From: Mastigias papua
Taxonomy: Eukaryota > Cnidaria > Scyphozoa > Rhizostomeae > Mastigiidae
Direction: 5' to 3'
Assembly (NCBI GenBank): GCA_964019165.1
Contig: OZ025286.1
Location: 11,856,401-11,920,400 of the forward strand
DNA length: 64,000 nucleotides
Within the stretch, counting starts at the first letter, position 1. Every line of letters starts with the position of its first letter. The position numbers and the translations under genes are program-made. Below, piece by piece: positions 49,869-60,568 of the stretch. The notes under the pieces are model-generated. The model was not told the origin of the DNA, made no database searches, and saw only the letters and a program-made list of their open reading frames with translations.

Positions 49869-52253
49869 TGGCAATTGCATCCCTTAATGTTAATGGTCTT
49901 AGAGAGCACTTTGATGAAATCCACAACACCTTGTTTAATCTAGGTATCCATATTCTTCCTTTAAATGAAACCAAGCTTGATGATAAGCATACTGAGGAGC
50001 TAACTGATATAACTGGGTACCAGCAGGTTCGTCTTGATAGAACTCGTAATGGAGGTGGCGTCTCGATATATATTAGGGAATCTATTAAATTTAGAACCAG
50101 TTCCGATATCCCTAAAAATGATTTAGAATTAATCTGTATTGAAATCGAGCCACCCAAGAGTAAGCCTTTTCTTATCCTTGCGTGGTACAGACCACCAAAT
50201 GCCCCTGTTGATATATTCTTTAAGCTCGAGAAAGTTATCTCTTATTTCGATAGGGAAGAAAAAGAGATAATTCTTCTAGGTGACACAAATTGCGACTTAA
50301 AAACCGTAAAACAGAATGAGCAATCAGCTGAAGGCAATTCAAAACATATTTGCCGCATCTATGAGCTATTCAATTTTCAACAGCTTATTGAAGAACCAAC
50401 ACGGGTTACCCTTAACACTGCTGCTATAATTGATCATATTGCAACGACCTGCAGTAAGAATATTGTTAACTCAGGGGTCTATAAAATGGCCTTGAGTGAT
50501 CATGACCTTGTTTATTGCATACGCATATTTAATGGAGCAATAATTAAGTATGACAAAGTAATCGAGACAAGGAAAATGAACAAATTTGAGGAAGGCCACT
50601 TTCTTAATGATATTTCTAGTGTTTGGTGGGAGAAGGTGGTCACCCAAACAGATGACATAGATATACTTGTTAGGAACTGGTCTGCTATTTTCTCTATGAT
50701 CATTGAGAAACATGCCCCATTAATGAAAATGCGCGTATGTGAAAAGTACTGCCCTTGCATAAATCAAGACTAATGGGCGGTCATGCGCAATAGCGATAGG
50801 ATGAAAATGGTAGCACTGAAAAGAAAATCATCAATAATAATGGAATCTTACAGGTAACTCAGGAACAAGGTCAATACCATGAATGTTCAGCTAAAGAAAC
50901 AGTACTTCTCGAATAAGATATCTCTTTGTAAAGGGGACGTAAAGGGCTCCTGGAAGACAATTAACGAGCTCCTAAACAGGCGTTCCAGATCATGCAACAT
51001 TGATTTCCTAAAGGATTTGGATAAGGAAATTCGGCAGAGAAAAAACATATCAAACTTAATGAACGGTTACTTCTGTTCTATTGGCGAAAATCTTGCCAGC
51101 AAAATTGAGTATGCTCCCAATCCCCTTCTAGCTGGCGATTATGTTGTTAACAAAAGAATTCCAGATTTAAGTTTAAACATATAAGTACCTTGGACATCAG
51201 GGATGCAATTGCCAAACTTAAAACTGCCAAGAGTTTCGGACATGACAACATTTCAAGCTATTTCTTAAAACTGGCCTTGCCTTTAGTGGAAACCTCCCTA
51301 GCTATCTTGTTTAATACTTCAATAGAAACAAGTCAATTTCCAAATTTTTGGAAATTAGCAAGTGTTACTCCTATTTTTAAGGGAGGTGATAGGTCAGAAA
51401 ATCAAACTACCGTCCTATATCTATATTGCCAGTCATCTCGAAGCTTTTTGAAAAGCTCATTGCCGACCAGCTGTACCAGTATATGACTGAAAATATCATG
51501 CTTTCGCCTAACAAATCTGGCTTTCGGCGCCTACATTCAACTTTAACATACTTGCTAAAAAACACCGATGACTGGTACAGTGGGATAGACCTGAGCAAAC
51601 AAGTGGGATTAGTATTCATTGACCTTAAAAAGGCTTTTGATACTGTCAACCATGATATCCTTTGCCAAAAACGCAATAGCTACACTATACAGCAACGTGA
51701 GCTATTATGGTTTCAATCCTATCTATCTAACCGGGAACAATTTTGCAGAGTCAATGGCATTGATTCGGAAATCAATAGTATAAATATCGGTAAACCCCAA
51801 GGATCATGCCTAGGTCCTCTATTATTCATCATGTATATCAACCACCTCCCTCTGGCAGTATCCGACTCTTCTGTTTCCATGTATGCTGATGATACAAGCG
51901 TGTGCTATCAATCACTTGATATTAATAAACTTAATGAGGTTATCAATAGCGATCTGGAAAGGCTGCAGAAATGGTTAATGGGTACCAAATTGTCCCTGAA
52001 TGCAATGAAAATTCAGTCAATGCTCATTTTTACAAAACAGAAACACGTGATACTGAGGAATCTAGAGCTAAAACTTTCAGTAGACATGAGGGATCATGAA
52101 TTAGAAGTCGTTGATACAACCAAGTAATTGTTATAATTGTATTAAATATAGTTTTTATAAGTAATAGGCTTTAATTAGCTTATACATTAGCTATCCACAT
52201 ACTTATGTACCCCTGCCTACTGTAAATAATTGAATTATTATTATTATTATTAT
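49869..52253 (+). pseudogene. CR1-like LINE ORF2: APE endonuclease and RT, frameshifted
   Basis: The endonuclease (49869-50773) reads MAIASLNVNGLREHFDEIHN, LNETKLD, ILLGDTNCDL, DHIATTCS and SDHDLVYCI. The linker and RT follow in pieces at 50879-51184, 51190-51486 and 51426-52127: FGHDNISSYFLKLA, the YRPIS-like region, GLVFIDLKKAFDTVNHDIL, KPQGSCLGPLLFIMYINHL and MYADDTSV. The C-terminal post-RT region is truncated. It ends with an (ATT)n tail at 52234-52253, where the minus-strand R4-like LINE begins. At least three breaks inactivate it. Confidence 0.8.
52234..52253. repeat. (ATT)n tract between CR1-like and R4-like LINE 1
   Basis: About 6-7 ATT units. It forms the 3' tail of the CR1-like element and/or the 3' tail of the R4-like element on the other strand. 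Confidence 0.85.
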
Positions 52254-52374
52254 GGTAAGTAAAAAAGCTACGGTTAAATAGCCAACATCTGCGGACCATC
52301 AAATATTGTTGATCCGAAAACTAAACAACATTCTACATACAAAACAGGACACGTAATAGTAACATTGTCAATAT

Positions 52375-55300
52375 CTACTCATCGGCTTGTAAAAGTCCCG
52401 ACAAAACTCTTCTAACCATACTCTCACTGTCCATTAACACAGTTTTCTGCATCTCTGCTACCGTTGCTTTAGCTAATCGTTCCTTTTCTGGATGTTTACT
52501 AAATACTCTTTCCACATCACACAGAACTTGCTTTATACCTCCACCAAGAGCACCAATAACTACAGGGACAATCTCTACATCATAGCCAAGTCTCCTCTCC
52601 CTTAGTTCAAATGCAAGTTGTCGATACTTAGTCAATTTCTCGTGTCTTTTGGCAACTATGTTTGCTTGCTGTGGGCATGCCATATCACAAATCCAAATCT
52701 TACTCTTTTCTTTGTCCTCCAGTATCAGATCCGGTCTCCTAGATGTTGTCGTTTTTCGCAAGTTGAACTCAAAGTCCCAGATTAACTTGGAATTCGCATT
52801 TTCTAAAACTTTCCCTCTTGTCCAATTCTCTTTATACCACACTACTTCTCTTGCTACCAATCCGTACTCCTTTGCCCATGCAATTGCCATTACCATCAAC
52901 GCTCTGTTGTGTCTTGCTAAATACTCACTGTTGGCCATCACCTTACATCCAGCTACAAGGTGTTCCAAAGTTTCATTGAAATCACCACATAATCGACACC
53001 TCCCATTCTCAATCAATCCTCTTACCATCTTCCATCCTCTTGTCTCCACCATCTGCTCCATCAATATCATTATTGATGATGTCTTCCTTGGTGTCAACCG
53101 TTGTTTTAGCCAAAGATGGCATTCCTGTTCTTGCTTTCCATATATGTCACTTTGCAATTCTTTCTGTCTGTAATTCTCTTTTCGTTTAAGTTGTGTACCT
53201 CTCTTCAATTCTTGTTTTACTCTCTTCCATGTCGCTTTCCAGTCTAATTCCAAGACCTCTCCCATTAATCTTACATTGTTCCCTACAAATTCAAAATCTC
53301 TATCTATATCCATCATCGAATTTACTGCTTCGTCAATGATTGCATTGGATTCTTTCTTGTTCTCTCTTCTCCATGCCGCTTGAATCCACTTATTACTTGA
53401 CTTACACATATAGCAAGCAACTCTTGTTCTAGTCTCTGCATAAACATCCCTCATAGATTGTAATCCCCTCCCTCCTTGGTCTCTCTTCAAATATAATCGC
53501 TCATCACTTGCCTGTTTACCCAACATGTGTTTCATTCTCAACTCTCTTTTAATAACCTGGTCTAGCTCATTTAGCTCATTTTTTGTCATTTTGCATACAT
53601 TCATTGGATAGGCTGCCACTGGGATGACCTTAGAATTGATAGCCTGTATCAAATTTTCATCATTTAGTTCGGATGTCAATAATACCCTCATCCTGCTTGT
53701 TACTTCCTCTTTAACCCTTTTATATACATTCTTTGCTTTTATACCGTTTGACTGTTCCACCCCAAGAAACCTATACATTTCATCTTGAGTTGGGTCCAAA
53801 GCCTTCATCCTTTCCTGCAACACTTGCAGCCCTTCGCCTTTTATCATTTTCCCACGCTCAAACACAATTTCTGCGCACTTTGAAACGCCATAGCAAGCAC
53901 CTGTATCAAAGCTCGCTTGTACAATGATTTCGTTTATCTCCTTTAACAAATCATGTGATTCCTGGTATACCTTAAGATCATCTACGAAAAAACTGTGTGT
54001 CCTGTTTACATTTCTCATTCCTGGCTCTCCCATCCGATATCCTTTGCTCTGTTCAAGCAACTTAGCAATAGGTATTTCTGTAATACAAAACCCAACCGGT
54101 GAGTAACTATCTCCCTGTAGAAACCCACATTTTATGTCTATCCATCTACTTACACACTTTTCCCCATCCTTCCACAGCTCCAATCGTGTTTTCCATTTAT
54201 TCATTAATGCCTTCAAAACTGAGATAATCACTGCAGGTATACCAATCCACTCATATACTCGTATCATCCAGTCATGATGCACTTTGTCATAAGCTTTCTT
54301 GTAATCATAGTAGGCCACAGCTAAATTCCGATGGTAGGCCTTTACTTCTTCCATAATACACTTGTCAATAAGTAACTGGTCAACTGTGCCAAGCACCCCT
54401 GCCACTGCTCCAAGTTGTCCTTCGTCCCAAATGCTATTCTCTAATGCATGCTGTCTCATGTATCTCCCAATCAATCCTGTTAAAATCTTATAAGATGTGC
54501 TCAAACAAGTTATTGGCCGATAATTCTGCTCATTGCTAAGATCCTTTGTCTTAGGTATCTGAACTGTTCTTCCTGCTGGCCACCATACTGGTATCAGTTC
54601 ATTATCATTTGTGAGCTTCACAAAAGCTCTAGTCAGTGCGCTTTGTGCTGCTTGAAACTTTTTCCACCAGTAATTCTGAATGCCATCTATCCCCGGGGCT
54701 GTCCAATTCTTCCTCTTCTTAATCTCTATCGCTACATTGTCATTCGTGATAGTAAACTCATTCACAACTTGCACCCTATCTTTCATCTCCATTTGTACTT
54801 TCTCCATCCATGGCATTTCTGGTGTTTTTTCATCTTTTTCCCATATTCCAGCCCAAAAATCCTCAAATCGTTCCATTGGAGGTGGTTTTCCTTCATAATC
54901 AATCCTTTCCAGTGATTTAAAGAAACCTTTCTGGTCTCTTTCAAAGTTAGCATTGTCTCTTATCCTGTTTCCCCTTTCTATCATCTTTTCCAGCTTCACC
55001 TTTTTATATCGCAGTTGATCTAACCACTTCTCTTTAGCTCTTCTGATGTTAGTCGAAGTCGTGTCTGACTCATTCATTAAGTGCTTTAAATCCTTCAAGA
55101 TCATTTTCTCTTTGGCTGTAGCCTTTCTCTTCAGCTTTCGCCTCTGTAATTCATTCCCAGCTCTAGCTATAACTTGTCTAAGTCTTTTCATTTCTTGTTT
55201 CAGTTTTCTCACTCTCCTGTTCCCAGTACCTGGCTTTTGCCTTCCAATTGTACTCTTTGCTGTTTGTGGTAACCCCATTTTAATCTCTAGAGCCCTACCC

Positions 55301-56235
55301 ATAGCATACACCTTGTCAGTTATTTCTGGTATTGTGTCTACTCCTCTAAGAGAAAGCCGCAAAACACCATCTGCTTTCTTTTGCAACTCAACAGGCACCT
55401 TGAGCTTCTTCAGTTTCTCTCTTGGGTTGATTGCTGTCAAGGTGCTACTAGTTAGACTCTGAAGTTGGTCATTAAATATAGACATCAATTCTTTATCTAC
55501 AAAATCATCACTGTCTTCCACCGCTTCATCACATTCTACATATGTTTCATCATGCTGTCCATGACCAGAAATTGCTCTCTGTTGTTCACCTGCTTGAGTT
55601 TCCCAACTGTCATTCTCTAAGTTACTTTCTTGTCGCACTAATATCAAATTAGTGATGGTTTGTTCTTTCCGGAACCGCGATGCATTGTCGCGTAGCTTTT
55701 GCATGCTAGCTGCTGCATATTCTGGGTACTCTTCGATCCATCTATCTTTCACACGTTTCATAAAACCTCTTCCTCTTCTTCTTTCTTCATTGTCAATTTG
55801 CACCAATCTCACTTTCATCTCAGTTGTCCATTCTATAACATGGGATTGACTACTCATTTCTCCTGCTTGTCTGCTTACCACGTTTTCTTGTAAGCTTCCC
55901 CAGCCCTCCTTGGCAAATCGCTTGGCATTGTCTATTAAGTTCTGAGCTGTCCTCCGTTTCTCTGGATACTCTCCATGCCATCGTTCTTTTATCCTTTTCA
56001 TGAAGTTCTTTCCTTTCAGCCTCTCTTCCCTGTCGATTTCTACTACTCTTTTCTTTTCTTCATCAGTCCATACTCTATCATTTATTGTATGAAATCTATT
56101 GTCTAGTGTCTGGTCTGCTATCTTTTCAGCATCAGCTAACTGGGCCACTGTTTTGTTTGCAGAAACAGACGTAAAGTGTGGTTGATTTTGATAATTATAA
56201 TCTAAGTCTTCCATATAGTGTGAATTTGAACGCAC
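52375..56235 (-). CDS. R4/Dong-like LINE 1 polyprotein: two Myb-like domains, RT, zinc knuckle, restriction-like endonuclease (intact, 1286 aa)
   Basis: The single ORF is uninterrupted. Two Myb/SANT-like repeats (about residues 55-115 and 135-195) share the pattern WT-E-VxIDxEERxxGxxFMKRxKxRW-EYPE. RT: YRPITCLSTSYKILTG (~570), VAYYDYKKAYDKVHHDWM, GFLQGDSYSPVGF and the active box FVDD (~752). A CCHC knuckle CRLCGDFNETLEHLVAGC lies near 1081, and a restriction-like endonuclease RRPDLILEDKEKSKIWICDM near 1165 with the PD...D pattern. This architecture belongs to early-branching LINEs that cut defined targets; Dong-type elements insert in TAA repeats. The ATG at 56235 is the first in frame. Such LINEs insert by target-primed reverse transcription. 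Confidence 0.9.
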   Translation of the reverse strand: MRSNSHYMEDLDYNYQNQPHFTSVSANKTVAQLADAEKIADQTLDNRFHTINDRVWTDEEKKRVVEIDREERLKGKNFMKRIKERWHGEYPEKRRTAQNLIDNAKRFAKEGWGSLQENVVSRQAGEMSSQSHVIEWTTEMKVRLVQIDNEERRRGRGFMKRVKDRWIEEYPEYAAASMQKLRDNASRFRKEQTITNLILVRQESNLENDSWETQAGEQQRAISGHGQHDETYVECDEAVEDSDDFVDKELMSIFNDQLQSLTSSTLTAINPREKLKKLKVPVELQKKADGVLRLSLRGVDTIPEITDKVYAMGRALEIKMGLPQTAKSTIGRQKPGTGNRRVRKLKQEMKRLRQVIARAGNELQRRKLKRKATAKEKMILKDLKHLMNESDTTSTNIRRAKEKWLDQLRYKKVKLEKMIERGNRIRDNANFERDQKGFFKSLERIDYEGKPPPMERFEDFWAGIWEKDEKTPEMPWMEKVQMEMKDRVQVVNEFTITNDNVAIEIKKRKNWTAPGIDGIQNYWWKKFQAAQSALTRAFVKLTNDNELIPVWWPAGRTVQIPKTKDLSNEQNYRPITCLSTSYKILTGLIGRYMRQHALENSIWDEGQLGAVAGVLGTVDQLLIDKCIMEEVKAYHRNLAVAYYDYKKAYDKVHHDWMIRVYEWIGIPAVIISVLKALMNKWKTRLELWKDGEKCVSRWIDIKCGFLQGDSYSPVGFCITEIPIAKLLEQSKGYRMGEPGMRNVNRTHSFFVDDLKVYQESHDLLKEINEIIVQASFDTGACYGVSKCAEIVFERGKMIKGEGLQVLQERMKALDPTQDEMYRFLGVEQSNGIKAKNVYKRVKEEVTSRMRVLLTSELNDENLIQAINSKVIPVAAYPMNVCKMTKNELNELDQVIKRELRMKHMLGKQASDERLYLKRDQGGRGLQSMRDVYAETRTRVACYMCKSSNKWIQAAWRRENKKESNAIIDEAVNSMMDIDRDFEFVGNNVRLMGEVLELDWKATWKRVKQELKRGTQLKRKENYRQKELQSDIYGKQEQECHLWLKQRLTPRKTSSIMILMEQMVETRGWKMVRGLIENGRCRLCGDFNETLEHLVAGCKVMANSEYLARHNRALMVMAIAWAKEYGLVAREVVWYKENWTRGKVLENANSKLIWDFEFNLRKTTTSRRPDLILEDKEKSKIWICDMACPQQANIVAKRHEKLTKYRQLAFELRERRLGYDVEIVPVVIGALGGGIKQVLCDVERVFSKHPEKERLAKATVAEMQKTVLMDSESMVRRVLSGLLQADE

Positions 56236-56489
56236 GGGTATAAAACGTCCATCCAGGGTTGCCCGGCACTCTGGATAAGGCTTTATTATGATAGAGTCGC
56301 CACTCTTCTACCAGATCCCGCGATTGGTGACCTCATTACGCAGTGGCCATTCACCTATATCGGCGCGGTACCTTCAGGTTACGGGTACAATTGTTCGTGT
56401 AGCCTCCACTAGATAATTTGCTTATAACAGGTAAAGAGCATTATCTACCCTACTATCGGACATATACTTTCAATAATCCATTTGTCCAG

Positions 56490-56735
56490 GTTTTTAATCG
56501 GAGTTTTCCTTCTCCTAGGAGGGTTGTCAACCAAGACTAAAGAGTCCCCCCTACCCATAAGACAGACTAACCCCCGCCGGATGCCAACCCGGTACTTCAA
56601 GGTCTCGGGGAGAGCTGACAGGTACTACACCTTGCTCAAGGGTGACCTGGAGGTAGTTGTGGCAAAGGGTAACCTCATTATCCCACGTTGAAACTCCACA
56701 ACCGGTTGCAGTTTTACGTCATACCCAGGACATTT
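56490..56735 (-). mobile_element. 5' leader of R4-like LINE 1 (shared leader module)
   Basis: About 245 bases on the minus strand, starting TGTCCTGGGTATGACG next to (ATT)n and ending at the GGTTGACAACCCTCCTAGGA motif. It matches 60290-60535 at about 90%. It is separated from the ORF by ~250 bases unlike those of LINE 2. Confidence 0.75.
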
Positions 56736-56757
56736 ATTATTATTATTATTATTATTT
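56732..56757. repeat. (ATT)n tract between R4-like LINEs 1 and 2
   Basis: About eight ATT units forming the 3' tail of R4-like LINE 2 and the 5' target side of R4-like LINE 1. Confidence 0.9.
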
Positions 56758-56858
56758 TATGTCTCAGCTTTAAGCACTGGCTGATCTCATTGCCGATTGT
56801 ATTTCTCAAGGGAGCGAGTCATAACCTATGACCAAAGATCCCTTGCAGTCAGTCTCCT

Positions 56859-59800
56859 TTAGTAATCAAGTACTTTCCTCAAAATCCTGGCTGTTCCTAG
56901 TATTGTTGTTTTCTGCAGTAGTTCTATGGCTATTGAGATGTCTAGCTTCTTTATCCATTCACCCAACTTCTTTGTTATACTTCCTAATGCTCCTACAATC
57001 ACAGGTACAACTATTACATTTCTCAAATTCCATATTCTCTTGATTTCCCTTTTCAAATCTTGATATTTCTCAACCTTTTCTTTTTCCTTATGGCTAATTC
57101 TACTATCGCCGGGTACAGCAATGTCAAAGATAATGCACGTTCTGTCAAGTTTATTGATAATAACTATATCAGGTCTTCTTGCCTCAATCACATGATCACA
57201 TTGAATGTTAACATCCCATAGCAGTTTTATCACATTGTCTTCCATTACAGCTTTAGGGGAATGCTCATACCACTTGTCTGTCAACTCAAAATTATATTTC
57301 TTGCATAGGTGCCAATGTATTAGCCTTGCAACATTATCATGCCTTCGTTTATATTCCTTTTGAGCCAACTTTTTGCATTCACTGACAATATGACAGACTG
57401 TTTCGCCTCTTTCTTCACATAGCCTACAAAGTGGTGACTCTATTGATTTGTCAATGTGATGCTTGATATACTTTGTTCGGAGAGCCTGTTCCTGCGCTGC
57501 ACACAGAAGTGCCTCTGTTTGTATCTTCAAGCCAGCACTTCCTAGCCATTTCCATGTTTCCTTTGCATCAGTTGATTCTGGCATCTCCCTTATAAATTGA
57601 CCATACATAACTTTCTCCTTCCATCCTTGTTGTCTTTGATACACTTGCAGTTTCTTGAATTCGTCACTTCTTCTTACATCATTAGTATCTATCACATCAG
57701 CAAATCTAACACCTTGAATCAATGATTCTTCAGAATTCTTTACATACCACCCCAAATTATTTTCTTCACTTCTAACACAACCCTCACAGCTAATCAACCC
57801 ACGGCCTCCTTTCTCTCTGGTCAGATATAACCTGTCTGTATCACTCTTAGGGTGAAATGCGCCATACATGGTCATAATTTTCCTTGATTTCCTATCCAAG
57901 CTTTTCAATTCAGTAGCTGTCCATTTCAGGATACCTGCTCCATATCTCAATACTGGTACAGCCCACGTGTTAATCGCTAATATCTTATTCTTACCATTTA
58001 GCTTCGATTTCAATACCAACTTAAACCTTCTTTTGTATTCGCTTGTTGACTTGTCTTTCATATGCTTTTCTTTAAGCTTATCTAGTTCCACAATACCCAG
58101 ATATTTATATCCATGCTCATCAATTTCTTTCATGAAATCTCCATTTGGAAGTGAAATCCCGTTTTGCTTCACAATTTTCCCTTTCTTTAATACCAACACC
58201 CCACACTTGCTTAATCCTAACTCCATACCTATATCAGTACTGAAAACATGAACAGTTTTCACTAATGAATCCATTTGGTTTCGATTCTTGGCAAATAATT
58301 TAAGATCATCCATAAAAAGGAGATGATTAACTTTGAATTCTTTGTCACCCCATTCATAACAAGCTGTCACTTTCCTCAATATCAATGTCAATGGAATCAT
58401 ACATATAATAAACAATAGTGGGGATAGACTGTCTCCCTGGAAAATTCCTCTCTTAATATGCACATCCCCTAACCTTTCACCAGATGATGTTAGTTCTAGC
58501 TTCCATGATTGCATACTGTCACTCAAGAATTCTCTAATATTCGTTGCTATTCCTACCATTTCCAGGCACTCACTAATCCAGCTATGAGGCACCAAGTCAT
58601 ATGCCTTTCTGTAATCGATCCACGCCAAAGACAAGTTAGTCTTTCTCCTTTTACAATCTGTCAGTACAGCCTTGTCAATCAACAGTTGGTCCTTAGTTCC
58701 ACGACTCCCCTTCCTACAACCTTTCTGTTCATCAGGCAATATATTCTCCTTTTCTAAATATTTGTACACCTCTCCAGCAATCATACCTGTTAGTAACTTC
58801 CACATTAAAGGTAGACAGGATATAGGCCGATAATTATCAACTGCTCCTCCCTTAGTTGGGTCTTTTTGAATTAGAACAGTTCTCCCATACGTCATCCATT
58901 CAGGTAGTCTGCTTACTCCACAAACAATTTCATTCAGCTGAGCTGCTATTCTTTCGTGCACTGATGTAAGATTCTTAATCCAATAACCTTGAACACCATC
59001 TCTTCCAGGGGTCTTCCAATTAGGGATCTTTCTACACTGATTTTTTACCATTTCTGTTGTGATCTCTACCTCCTCCATCCTTACATTGTTGTGCTGTCGT
59101 TTCAATTCGTTCAACCATTCAGCTTGTCTATTATGTTCTTTTCTGCTACCCCAAATTTCACTCCAAAATTTCCTGCTTTCTTCAGCACCTGGAACGACAT
59201 TTTGCCCCCTAGTTTCTCCGTTCAATTCATTCAGCACCTTCTTCCGATCAACTGCAAACATTCGATTCTGCCTATACTGAGTTATTCTCTCATTATATCT
59301 CTTTATCTTTGCGGCTTTTGCTAATAACCGTTGCTTTAATTCTTCTATTACTGTTTCTAGCCCTTTCCTATTTATTCTATATTTATCAGCTAAATTCTTC
59401 ACGATTCTTTTCCCCTTTACTCCATTTTCACCCCTTTTCTCTCTTTCAAGGATGTTGACATCTTTCCTCAAGTTCTTTATATCTCCTTCTATACGCCGTT
59501 GCCACCATGGGATATGTCTCTTCCTCTGTTTAACTGTACGTAATCCTAGTTGTTTTGCTACCCAGCAACTAGCTGCTTTGATAAGGTTATTAGTATGGGT
59601 AATACTTGCGGTTACAATGTGTTTAATAGCTCCATTCACCTCTTGCGTTTTGTCACGTAATTTTTTCCTATCAACTTTTTTAAACATGATATACTTATCG
59701 TCTTCTCCTTGTGTTAATAATTCTTTTACTTCTTCAATAATCTGTAGTTCTTCGGGTGTAATTTCTACTTCCTCATTGACCTCAATTCTAACATCAGCTT

Positions 59801-60251
59801 CGTATCCCTCATTAATCTCACCCTCAACATCTAATCTTGGTAATACTTCTTCTCGCTCATCAATGCCATCAACTTCATCATGCTGCAACACTCTCCTTTT
59901 TATGCTCTCCAATTCAACGTCCGTTAACCAACCATTTTTCCTAATGGCTCTAGCCTGATCACACAGTCTTTGCTCAGTCGTGTTAAACACACCTCTTTCC
60001 TTCCATGCTCTGAACATTCTCTGCCGATAGCCCCTCTTTGGCACACCATTCTCGTCAAACGGTCTAGCACTATAAAAGCATTCCATTACAACAATATTCA
60101 TTTCTTTCGTCCACTTCATTCTAGCAGTCGCTTGATTACGACCGGGTCTGCGCTGCTCACCCACAGAACACCTGCCGGACGAGGCACCTTCACATGAAGT
60201 TCCAGTACCATTCACGTCGTTATTTTCATTTCTGATATAATTCATTTTCAC
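56859..60251 (-). CDS. R4/Dong-like LINE 2 polyprotein: Myb-like domain, RT, zinc knuckle, restriction-like endonuclease (intact, 1130 aa)
   Basis: The ORF is uninterrupted. An N-terminal Myb-like DNA-binding region starts MKWTKEMNIVVMECFYSARP (~44) and ends QRLCDQARAIRKNGWLTDVE. RT: DNYRPISCLPLMWKLLTG (~472), LAWIDYRKAYDLVPHSWI, GIFQGDSLSPLLFIICM and HLLFMDDLKLFAKN with the active box FMDD (~646). The zinc knuckle CRLCEERGETVCHIVSEC is near 940 and the endonuclease RRPDIVIINKLDRTCIIFDI near 1024, followed by KEKEKVEKYQDL. Its family differs from LINE 1 (one Myb region rather than two). The leader lies at 60290-60535 and an (ATT)n tail at 56732. It is a good candidate for a recently active copy. 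Confidence 0.9.
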   Translation of the reverse strand: MKMNYIRNENNDVNGTGTSCEGASSGRCSVGEQRRPGRNQATARMKWTKEMNIVVMECFYSARPFDENGVPKRGYRQRMFRAWKERGVFNTTEQRLCDQARAIRKNGWLTDVELESIKRRVLQHDEVDGIDEREEVLPRLDVEGEINEGYEADVRIEVNEEVEITPEELQIIEEVKELLTQGEDDKYIMFKKVDRKKLRDKTQEVNGAIKHIVTASITHTNNLIKAASCWVAKQLGLRTVKQRKRHIPWWQRRIEGDIKNLRKDVNILEREKRGENGVKGKRIVKNLADKYRINRKGLETVIEELKQRLLAKAAKIKRYNERITQYRQNRMFAVDRKKVLNELNGETRGQNVVPGAEESRKFWSEIWGSRKEHNRQAEWLNELKRQHNNVRMEEVEITTEMVKNQCRKIPNWKTPGRDGVQGYWIKNLTSVHERIAAQLNEIVCGVSRLPEWMTYGRTVLIQKDPTKGGAVDNYRPISCLPLMWKLLTGMIAGEVYKYLEKENILPDEQKGCRKGSRGTKDQLLIDKAVLTDCKRRKTNLSLAWIDYRKAYDLVPHSWISECLEMVGIATNIREFLSDSMQSWKLELTSSGERLGDVHIKRGIFQGDSLSPLLFIICMIPLTLILRKVTACYEWGDKEFKVNHLLFMDDLKLFAKNRNQMDSLVKTVHVFSTDIGMELGLSKCGVLVLKKGKIVKQNGISLPNGDFMKEIDEHGYKYLGIVELDKLKEKHMKDKSTSEYKRRFKLVLKSKLNGKNKILAINTWAVPVLRYGAGILKWTATELKSLDRKSRKIMTMYGAFHPKSDTDRLYLTREKGGRGLISCEGCVRSEENNLGWYVKNSEESLIQGVRFADVIDTNDVRRSDEFKKLQVYQRQQGWKEKVMYGQFIREMPESTDAKETWKWLGSAGLKIQTEALLCAAQEQALRTKYIKHHIDKSIESPLCRLCEERGETVCHIVSECKKLAQKEYKRRHDNVARLIHWHLCKKYNFELTDKWYEHSPKAVMEDNVIKLLWDVNIQCDHVIEARRPDIVIINKLDRTCIIFDIAVPGDSRISHKEKEKVEKYQDLKREIKRIWNLRNVIVVPVIVGALGSITKKLGEWIKKLDISIAIELLQKTTILGTARILRKVLDY

Positions 60252-60289
60252 TCAAAACGAGGTTTTGTGGTGATAAGGTGACACAACCA

Positions 60290-60535
60290 CCGGTGTTTTT
60301 AATTGTGACACCATCACTAGGAGGGTTGCCAACCAAGGCTGAAGAGTTCCCCCTACCCATGAGACAGACTAGCCCCCGCCGGATGCCAACCCGGTATTTC
60401 GTAGTCTCGGGGAGAGCTAACAGGTACTACACCTTGCTCAAGAGTGACCTGGAGGTAATTGTGGCAAAGGGTAACCTCATTATCCCACGTCGAAACTCCA
60501 CAACCGGATGCAGTTTTATGTCATACCCAGGACAA
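60290..60535 (-). mobile_element. 5' leader of R4-like LINE 2 (shared leader module)
   Basis: Partner of 56490-56735 and of 19531-19685. The plus-strand frame that reads through this leader and the (ATT)n into the next LINE is an artefact and should not be annotated as one protein. Confidence 0.75.

Positions 60536-60568
<33 letters not shown>
60536..60568. repeat. (ATT)n tract between R4-like LINE 2 and R2-like LINE 3
   Basis: Eleven ATT units separate the leader of LINE 2 (minus strand) from the truncated start of LINE 3 (plus strand). Confidence 0.95.

Noticed and set aside
52649..53173. Plus-strand ORFs opposite the R4-like LINEs
   Set aside because: They are antisense shadows of the long minus-strand coding frames.
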